Part shown: piece after piece, positions 58,027-64,000 of the stretch | Layout: each line of letters begins with the position of its first letter | How positions within the stretch are numbered: position 1 is the first letter of the stretch | Assembly (NCBI RefSeq): GCF_024679095.1 | Contig: NC_066516.1 | Span: forward strand, 6,462,681-6,526,680 | DNA length: 64,000 bases | Direction: 5' to 3' | DNA from: Eriocheir sinensis | Taxonomy: Eukaryota; Arthropoda; Malacostraca; Decapoda; Varunidae | Program-made: the position numbers and the translations under genes | The notes under the pieces: model-generated | What the model saw: the letters and a program-made list of their open reading frames with translations, nothing else | The model's database searches: none | Told to the model about the DNA's origin: nothing

Positions 58027-60090
58027 TTAATCAAAAACATAATAATCGTCGTATCGCTGTGGACGCCTGCGTTGTCTCTGTCTTCTGCTCGGTGCCTCCT
58101 GCACGTCTGTCTCCTGGCGCGCCTCGTCGTCGTCCGCTTCTTGGGGTGTCCCTGGAACATCTGCCGAAGCCGGGAGGTTATTTCCCTCGACTGAAAGGTC
58201 CAGAAGGCCTACGTCGTCGTCGACCTCCTCTCGGTCCTGGACGTCCCTTGCGTTTTCGTCGGCTGCTGAGTGTCTGTAGTTGTTCCAGGTGTAGTTTCCC
58301 GGACCGTGGTACCTCCATAGGCGGTTGACGTGGACAACTTTCGGCTTGGTCCTTTCCGTTCTCCGGATTCGGTAAGTCACGTCGGAGAGGCGTTGTAGCA
58401 CAGTGTAAGGGCCTTCCCAGGGGCTCTGTAACTTCGGATACTGTCCTTTCTTCCTCTGCGGGTTGTAAAGCCAGACTCGGTCTCCTTCCTTGAAGTCAAC
58501 GTGGCTTGCCCTCATATTGTAACCGCGCTTCATGGCCTCTCCGGAGAACTTCAAGGCACCTCGGACTTGATGGTGCACCTCTTCCAGCCGTTCCTCTAGT
58601 TGACGGGCAAAACTGGAGGCGTCCCTTGGAAGGCTTTCCCCAGGAGGCCTTCCTGTCAGTAGGTCCACCGGCAATCGCAGCTCACTTCCAAACATCAGCT
58701 TTGCCGGTGAATACCCCGTAGTCTCGTGGGCGGCAGACCTGTAGGCCATGAGAAGCGCAGGCAGCTTCTGATCCCATGAAGACTGATCATTGTTGCAATG
58801 CTTGGCCAACTCCTGGCCCAACGTCCAATTAAACCTCTCCACCATTCCATCTGACTGTGGGTGCAGAGGGGTGGTCCGGGTCTTCTTGATACCCAGGAGC
58901 TTGCAGCACTCAGCAAGGACTGTTGACTCAAAATTCCTTCCCTGGTCGGAATGGAGCTCGTTAGGCACACCGAAGCGACAGAAGAACTCCTCCACCAAAA
59001 CCTTGGCGATGGTAGTGGCTTCCTGGTCAGGGATGGCGTAGGCTTCCGGCCACTTGGTGAAGTAATCCATTGTGACGCAGATGTACCTATTTCCGTTCGT
59101 CGTCAGAGGCAAGGGTCCTGCTATATCCACTGCCACCCGTTCCGTGGGGGCTCCAACCTGGTATAGTTGCAATGGGGCACGGTGACGCTTCTTGGGGCCC
59201 TTCTTTGCACAGCACACCTCACACGCGTAACACCATTCTTCCACGTCCTTCCTCATGCCAACCCAATAGAACCTTTGGCGCAGGCGACTCAGTGTCTTCT
59301 TTACCCCTAGGTGTCCGCTGGTGATGCTGTCGTGCATTTCTTTCAAGACGCCTTCCCGGGACTTCACAGGTAGCACCGTGGACCAGTAGTGGTCAAGACC
59401 ATCATGAGAGACCCAGCGTCGCTGCAACACCCCGTTGTCCATCCGAAGAGTGTCCCACTGAGTCCAGTAATTCTTGGTGGTAGGGCTTTCTCTCGAGATT
59501 ACTTCCCACCCAGGTCGCGTTGACGATTGACTCAGCCACTCCATAATTGGTCTCAAATCTCGGTCCTCCCGCTGCAGTTTTCCCAAGTCTTCCCATGGCA
59601 CCTCCGCTGTCTGTTCCACTGTAGTGCGGCGGCACATATTCTGGACGCTTTCCCTCTGGAGGCAATGTTGACACTCAGGTTGGCAGGGGCGCCGGCTCAA
59701 GCTGTCCGCGTTACCGTGTGTTAGCCCGGATCGATGCACAATAGTGTAGTGATGTTGCTCTAGTTTACCTATCCAGCGAGCAAGCTGGCCCTCAGGGTTT
59801 TTCAGTGACTTCAACCACCGCAATGCAGCGTGATCCGTGCGGATGGTGAAAGTTGCACCGTACAGGTAAGCATGGAAAAAGTCAAGGCTCTTGACTACTG
59901 CCAGGAGTTCTTTCCGGGTCACGCAATAGTTTTTCTCGGCTGGGGTGAGCTTTTTGCTGAAGTAGGCCACAACCCGTTCCATGTCGGCACATGCCTGGGA
60001 TAGCACTCCACCAATCCCCTCATCACTGGCATCACAATCCAGTATAAAAGGGTTAGAGGGGTCTGGGTAGGTGAGTACGGGCGAGCTCAT
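58027..60090 (-). CDS. Gypsy pol, RNase H and integrase segment
   Basis: 687-residue frame. RNase H opens with FILDCDASDEGIGGVLSQ and continues through VTRKELLAVV and TDHAALRWL. Integrase follows: the zinc-binding HLGVKKTLSRL...CYACEVC, then the D,D,E core with VDIAGPLP, HSDQGRNF and HPQSDGMVERFN. A GPY-like block (WEGPYTVLQRLSDVTYRI) precedes an acidic tail. The catalytic residues are present. Confidence 0.95.
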   Translation of the reverse strand: MSSPVLTYPDPSNPFILDCDASDEGIGGVLSQACADMERVVAYFSKKLTPAEKNYCVTRKELLAVVKSLDFFHAYLYGATFTIRTDHAALRWLKSLKNPEGQLARWIGKLEQHHYTIVHRSGLTHGNADSLSRRPCQPECQHCLQRESVQNMCRRTTVEQTAEVPWEDLGKLQREDRDLRPIMEWLSQSSTRPGWEVISRESPTTKNYWTQWDTLRMDNGVLQRRWVSHDGLDHYWSTVLPVKSREGVLKEMHDSITSGHLGVKKTLSRLRQRFYWVGMRKDVEEWCYACEVCCAKKGPKKRHRAPLQLYQVGAPTERVAVDIAGPLPLTTNGNRYICVTMDYFTKWPEAYAIPDQEATTIAKVLVEEFFCRFGVPNELHSDQGRNFESTVLAECCKLLGIKKTRTTPLHPQSDGMVERFNWTLGQELAKHCNNDQSSWDQKLPALLMAYRSAAHETTGYSPAKLMFGSELRLPVDLLTGRPPGESLPRDASSFARQLEERLEEVHHQVRGALKFSGEAMKRGYNMRASHVDFKEGDRVWLYNPQRKKGQYPKLQSPWEGPYTVLQRLSDVTYRIRRTERTKPKVVHVNRLWRYHGPGNYTWNNYRHSAADENARDVQDREEVDDDVGLLDLSVEGNNLPASADVPGTPQEADDDEARQETDVQEAPSRRQRQRRRPQRYDDYYVFD

Positions 60091-60109
60091 GAGGGCCTCC
60101 TTGAGCTTC

Positions 60110-61588
60110 TCAAAGGCAACCTGAGTTTCCGCTGTCCATTCGCCCCTTCTTCGTCAGGAGGTGCAGTGGTGCAGCAATCGTAGCGAAGTCTTTTACAAAC
60201 CTGCGGTAGTATGAGCACAGCCCGAGGAAGATCCGCAGCTCCTTCACGTTGGTGGGTGTCGGCCAGTCCCTTACCGCAGCCACCTTCTCAGGATCAGTGC
60301 GTACTCCAGCCTCGCTCACGATGTGTCCCAAGTATTGGACCTCCTTTTGGAACAGACAGCATTTCTTCGGGCTGAGCTTAAGGTGTGCAGCTCTAAACCG
60401 GGCGAAAACCTCTGATAGCCTTTCCATCTCCTGCTCGAAGGTCTGGCCAAAGACAATCACGTCGTCGAGGTAGATGAGTGCCGTCTTCCAGTGAAGTCCC
60501 TCCAGCACCCTCTCCATCAGCCGCTCGAACGTGGCCGGCGCGTTGCATATGCCAAAGGGCATGACCTTAAACTGCCACAGGCCTTGACCGTAGGAGAAGG
60601 CTGTTTTCTCTTTGTCCTGTTCCGCCATTTTGACTTGGTGATACCCAGACTTCATATCCAGTGTTGAAAACCACTTGGAGCCCACCAAAGCGTCGAGCGT
60701 GTCGTCGATCCGTGGGAGTGGGTATGAATCCTTGATGGTGAGATCGTCGAGGGCTCGGTAGTCCACGCAGCACCTGAGGGAACCGTCCTTTTTCCTGACG
60801 AGCACTACAGCAGACGCCCACGGGCTGCTGGACCGCTCGATTAACCCCTGTTGCCGGAGATCATCCATCACCTCATCCATCTCCTTGCGACGGGCTGGTG
60901 CCATCCTTCGAGGAGCTTGCTTCACTGGGCGGTGGCTACCTGTGTCGATGTGGTGCTCTACCAGGTCCGTACACCCCAAGTCCAGGTCTCCTGTGGAAAA
61001 CACATATGCATTCCTCACGAGAAGCTCCCTGAGCTGTTCCACTTGGGGCTCCTCTAGACACTTGGAGCTCCTGTCAAACAGGTCGCGCAGGTAGTCAGGC
61101 AGCTCCTCCTGGGGCTTCGTCAGGGTTCTCCTGCAGACACAGGTTCTTGGTTTCTGGTCGATCTCTTTGCACAACCCCACCATGGTCCCTTGTTTTATTT
61201 TCTTTGGGCTGAAGGAGACATTGGCCACGATGACAGGCACTTCCGCTGCAGCAGGGTCTACCAGAGTACTGCCTACAATCATCCCGTTTTCTACCGGGCA
61301 TCGACTTCCACTCTCTACCACACACAGGCTAGCCGGGGGGGCACCCGTAATTTGACAGGGTAACAGCATCTCCGACCTCGGAGGAATAATGGTGGTGCGC
61401 TTGACCGTCACTGGCAGGTCTTCCTTGTTCACAGTCGTCAGTGGCACCCTCCTTCCTCCTACAGTCAGCTGGTTAGCGCGGAAGTCCAGCTCGCACCTGT
61501 GGGAGACAAGATAATCCATACCTAGGATGCAGGGGTCATCCATGTCGGCCACGTACACAGAGGAACTCTTCCTTTCCTCCGAGCTCAA
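60110..61588 (-). CDS. Gypsy pol, reverse transcriptase segment
   Basis: 492-residue frame. RT signatures: WASAVVLVRKKDGSLR, FSTLDMKSGYHQVK, MPFGICNAPATFERL and the catalytic YLDDVIVFG. It continues the protease domain at its start (DDPCILGMDYL) and breaks off near 60145, after LLTKKGR, by an apparent single-base indel in a C/G run; the RNase H part resumes in another frame. Confidence 0.93.
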   Translation of the reverse strand: MSSEERKSSSVYVADMDDPCILGMDYLVSHRCELDFRANQLTVGGRRVPLTTVNKEDLPVTVKRTTIIPPRSEMLLPCQITGAPPASLCVVESGSRCPVENGMIVGSTLVDPAAAEVPVIVANVSFSPKKIKQGTMVGLCKEIDQKPRTCVCRRTLTKPQEELPDYLRDLFDRSSKCLEEPQVEQLRELLVRNAYVFSTGDLDLGCTDLVEHHIDTGSHRPVKQAPRRMAPARRKEMDEVMDDLRQQGLIERSSSPWASAVVLVRKKDGSLRCCVDYRALDDLTIKDSYPLPRIDDTLDALVGSKWFSTLDMKSGYHQVKMAEQDKEKTAFSYGQGLWQFKVMPFGICNAPATFERLMERVLEGLHWKTALIYLDDVIVFGQTFEQEMERLSEVFARFRAAHLKLSPKKCCLFQKEVQYLGHIVSEAGVRTDPEKVAAVRDWPTPTNVKELRIFLGLCSYYRRFVKDFATIAAPLHLLTKKGRMDSGNSGCL

Positions 61589-61901
61589 ACTTCACGTCCA
61601 CTGGGCCTCTGAGCTCTGCGTAGTGTCCTGTGGCTCCGCACAGTCGATGCGGCGTCTTAGGAAGCCGACGATGACTCACTACGTCAGGCCGCACCAATGT
61701 GCGTTCCGAGCCTGTGTCGACGACCACAGGCCACAACACTCCGTCAACCTTGCCCTCCACTTGGCAGCTTGTCATGGTGGTTCTCCTGCACACTGATATC
61801 TTCGGGGCATGTACAGGACAGACTGGTCGTTGCCCCCGTGAACCAGTCCTTCTTAGTTTCCCGAGTGGTGGTCGCTCGTTGGGGGCACATTTTTCCGACA
61901 C
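61536..61901 (-). CDS. Gypsy pol, aspartic protease segment
   Basis: 121-residue frame with the retropepsin active site VVDTGSERTLV about halfway. It starts in a different frame inside the end of gag. The frame runs out near 61540, where the downstream RT frame overlaps it, so a small indel near 61570 appears to split pol here. Confidence 0.85.
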   Translation of the reverse strand: MSEKCAPNERPPLGKLRRTGSRGQRPVCPVHAPKISVCRRTTMTSCQVEGKVDGVLWPVVVDTGSERTLVRPDVVSHRRLPKTPHRLCGATGHYAELRGPVDVKFELGGKEEFLCVRGRHG

Positions 61902-63229
61902 TCATTCTTCCAGTGCCCCTTTTCTCCACAGGTCCAGCACTTGGGTCCTTCCCTGGGCTTCTTCTTAGCGCCACCTTCATATTCCTTCTTCCTCTTATGG
62001 CATTCGTTCTCCTTGTGCCCAACCTTTTCGCAGTACCAGCACGTTCCTTGGAACCTGTCTGTGTCGCTGACAGCGCCCTTTCGTGCCCTAAAGCCAGAAG
62101 TCGAGTCGTCCCTGAAGCTTGACAAGCTAGACCTAACAAAGGACTCAAACTCCATGGCACGTGCCAGAGCTTCCTGCATTGATGTTGGCTTAGCTTGGTT
62201 CACTTGTATCTTCAGCTGAGGGCTGTCCAGGGCATCGATGAATTGATCACGCAGCAAAACCGTCAGCAGGTCATGGGTGGCACCTGGGTATGCCTTGTGC
62301 GCCATGCTCTCAAGGTCCTGAGCGAGTTCCTGAAGAGACTCGCCGCGCCTCCTGTTGCGGGTTCTGAACCTAACCCTGAAGAGCTCGTTCTGGTGCTTGG
62401 TCCCATATCGTTGCTCCAGCGCCTGTGCCAGCCCGCTGTAGCTGCCCTTTGTCACATTGTCCAACTGCTCAAACTGAGCGCGGTAAGCCTCCCAGGAGAC
62501 CTTGCCATCAAACTCCTGAGGCTTCTTTCTAACAGGCGAACCCAGCAGACTCATGGGGCTGGCGGAACTTCTTGCGGGGATAAACTCAGGCGAAACAGGG
62601 CTCAAACTACCCCGGACTTGCGTAGGAGAAGCATCTTGGGTACAACTAGCCCCTGCAGGCACTGGCTGTCCGTTTCCAGCCAAGCAGTCTTCAAGGGCCT
62701 TCACTCTGTCACTTAATTCTAATATTTCTTTGTGTGTCGTCTCCCGTACCACCTCCATCTCTTGTTGAAGATTTGTGTGTTCTTTCTCCACTTCTATCAG
62801 GCGTTGTCTCAAGTTCGTGGTCACATCAGTCATTTCTCTTCGCACTGATTCACTGCCATCTTGTTCTGCTTTTAGCTGTAGCTGTAATCCTGTGAAGCGA
62901 TCTTCTAGCTGTTCTTTGAGTTCTTGGAGTGTTCCTTCTTGTTGATGCTGTGCTCTTTCTTGTTGTTCTTTGAGTTCTTGGTGTGCTTTTTCTTGTTGTT
63001 CTTTGAGTTCTTGGAGTGTTCCTTCTTGTTGATGCTGTGCTCTTTCTTGTTGTTCTTTGAGTTCTTGGTGTGCTTTTTCTTGTTGTTCTTTGAGTTCTTG
63101 GTGTGCTTTTTCTTGTTGTTCTTTGAGTTCTTGGTGTGCTCTTTCTTGTTTCTCCCCCTGTAGTCTCAAGGCTTCCAAAAGTTCAGTCAACATGTCGTCC
63201 CTCTGGGCAGCTTGGGAACGAGTCTCCAT
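61853..63229 (-). CDS. Gypsy Gag polyprotein
   Basis: 458-residue intact frame. The N-terminal third is a repetitive coiled coil of 11-residue units such as LKEQQEKAHQE, interleaved with RAQHQQEGTLQ. A retrotransposon Gag-like middle follows (AYRAQFEQLDN, FRVRFRTRNRR). Two CCHC zinc knuckles close it (CWYCEKVGHKENEC and CWTCGEKGHWKNEC), which bind element RNA. Its end overlaps the protease frame by 49 bases, suggesting programmed frameshifting. Confidence 0.93.
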   Translation of the reverse strand: METRSQAAQRDDMLTELLEALRLQGEKQERAHQELKEQQEKAHQELKEQQEKAHQELKEQQERAQHQQEGTLQELKEQQEKAHQELKEQQERAQHQQEGTLQELKEQLEDRFTGLQLQLKAEQDGSESVRREMTDVTTNLRQRLIEVEKEHTNLQQEMEVVRETTHKEILELSDRVKALEDCLAGNGQPVPAGASCTQDASPTQVRGSLSPVSPEFIPARSSASPMSLLGSPVRKKPQEFDGKVSWEAYRAQFEQLDNVTKGSYSGLAQALEQRYGTKHQNELFRVRFRTRNRRRGESLQELAQDLESMAHKAYPGATHDLLTVLLRDQFIDALDSPQLKIQVNQAKPTSMQEALARAMEFESFVRSSLSSFRDDSTSGFRARKGAVSDTDRFQGTCWYCEKVGHKENECHKRKKEYEGGAKKKPREGPKCWTCGEKGHWKNECRKNVPPTSDHHSGN

Positions 63230-63246
63230 GGCGAAAAAACAAATGG

Positions 63247-63264
63247 CTACACTCCTGACACCAG
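63247..63264 (-). other. Primer-binding site of the Gypsy element
   Basis: Immediately inside the 5' LTR the minus strand reads TGGTGTCAGGAGTGTAG, with the TGG expected for pairing to a tRNA 3' CCA end. Which tRNA is not assigned. Confidence 0.75.
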
Positions 63265-63669
63265 TGTTATGCCGGACGTGTTACTTGAGTTCCGTGTCGA
63301 CGTCAGGAGACTCCGTGGGAGTTGGATATGTAAACACTTTGCACCGCTTCTGTAGTTTAATATTCTTCCTCAGTAGTACACTTCACTCTGACTCTTCACT
63401 TACCACTAGCTTACTATGACTGGAACTCCCCTCCCTCGCCCTCTTCTCCTATATATATCCAGAACAGTACAGTCTAGAATGTTACAGTATATTTTAGATC
63501 ATACAAGAACACGCAGCAAAAATATATGCGAGTTGGCAACACTTCCCGCCTGGCGCCTGGCCGCGCCCCGCGGGGCGCGGACGGCTCGCCTTGCTCCCCG
63601 CCCCCTTGCTCGTTTCTCCGGGAGCCTTCTAGAGGCCTATGGTCGCCGGGGGAAGCTTCCAGCACAACA
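63265..63669 (-). repeat. 5' LTR of the Gypsy element
   Basis: 405 bp, beginning TGTTATGCC and ending CACAACA on the plus strand. Contains TATATATA near 63450, a possible core promoter on either strand. Differs from the other LTR by about five substitutions and a GC-rich indel near 63550-63580. Confidence 0.95.
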
Positions 63670-63673
63670 ATAT

Positions 63674-64000
63674 TAGCAGCCTAAAGAGCCAAATGATGGA
63701 GGAACATTTTGAGATCAACAAAATTACACGATTTCTTAAACTTCTTTTTCTAAAAATATTTTTCTAAAAAGTGTCCGAATCATACCGGCTCTCCCCTATA
63801 TTGGAGAAGGTATATGGAGAAGGTGAGGGAGAGGACTGGAGGACTGTCTGGCACGGTTACTGGTTGAGGACGAAGAAACGAGAGAGAGTGGGAGGGAGGG
63901 GTTGTAGGGATAGATGGTGAAGGGGAAAAGGAGGGAAGGAAGGGAGGTGAGGAAAGACTGGCAGACTGGTTGTTATGTTGGTGGGAGAAGTGATGGGAGG
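63674..64000. other. Right flank of the Gypsy insertion
   Basis: Continues the sequence interrupted at 57565; G/A-rich from 63800 onward. No gene recognised. Confidence 0.5.

Larger units (their letters stand above)
57566..63669 (-). mobile_element. Full-length Ty3/Gypsy LTR retrotransposon
   Basis: 6.1-kb element in minus orientation bounded by two direct LTRs and a 4-bp ATAT duplication (57562-57565 and 63670-63673). Order on the minus strand: LTR, primer-binding site, gag, protease, reverse transcriptase, RNase H, integrase, polypurine tract, LTR. Protease-RT-RNase H-integrase order defines Ty3/Gypsy. The LTRs differ at only a few substitutions plus one small GC-rich indel, so the insertion is recent, yet pol has two frame breaks. 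No envelope gene is seen. Confidence 0.96.

Noticed and set aside
62924..63163. Phe/Leu/Cys-rich membrane-like frame
   Set aside because: Antisense shadow of the Gag coiled-coil repeat.

Overview
The window is eukaryotic and most likely from a decapod crustacean, probably a crab. Genes are split into short exons with GT-AG introns and are embedded in very dense (GA)n, (CA)n and (CT)n microsatellites and minisatellites. The non-LTR retrotransposon remnants resemble those I know from crab genomes, and there is a (CCTAA)n block, the arthropod telomere unit. I see no bacterial-type operons, ribosome binding sites or CRISPR arrays. Species is not determinable by reading alone.

Four host genes can be reconstructed exon by exon, with reading phase matching at every junction. 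(1) 844-9349, minus: a Bok/Debcl-type Bcl-2 family gene; its BH2 and membrane-anchor exons lie off the left edge. (2) 18411-30097, plus: an aldo-keto reductase with a signal peptide, a duplicated 57-codon exon and two alternative last exons. (3) 31535-37139, minus: a complete JMJD4-type JmjC oxygenase in eight exons. (4) 40917-46646, plus: a p53-family transcription factor in seven coding exons. JMJD4 and p53 are divergent, AKR and JMJD4 are tail to tail, and Bok and AKR are divergent. Two apoptosis regulators, p53 and Bok, therefore lie about 32 kb apart.

Mobile DNA fills much of the rest. 57566-63669 is a full-length Ty3/Gypsy LTR element on the minus strand, with two near-identical LTRs, an ATAT target duplication, primer-binding site and polypurine tract, but with frame breaks in pol. 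Jockey-like LINE copies lie at 24.8-28.6 kb (inside the AKR gene), 53.0-53.6 kb and as short 3' tails at 16.1 and 40.4 kb. RTE-like LINE copies lie at 47.1-48.9 and 29.0-29.7 kb. An RNase H-bearing LINE end lies at 54.3-55.2 kb, and another LINE 3' end lies in JMJD4 intron 1. Several short elements end in inverted repeats abutting TTAA, the piggyBac target signature; one copy carries exactly nine telomeric CCTAA units. tRNA-derived SINEs, a second inverted-repeat MITE family and a five-copy dispersed repeat are also present.

The left 18 kb is mainly introns and intergenic tandem repeats: a 32-bp minisatellite at 1.03-2.17 kb, repeats of about 115-150 bp at 10.7-11.4 and 13.9-14.6 kb, and long GA/CT tracts. 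Two large fold-back structures, at 37900-38269 and 38686-38920, occupy the presumed divergent promoter region between JMJD4 and p53.
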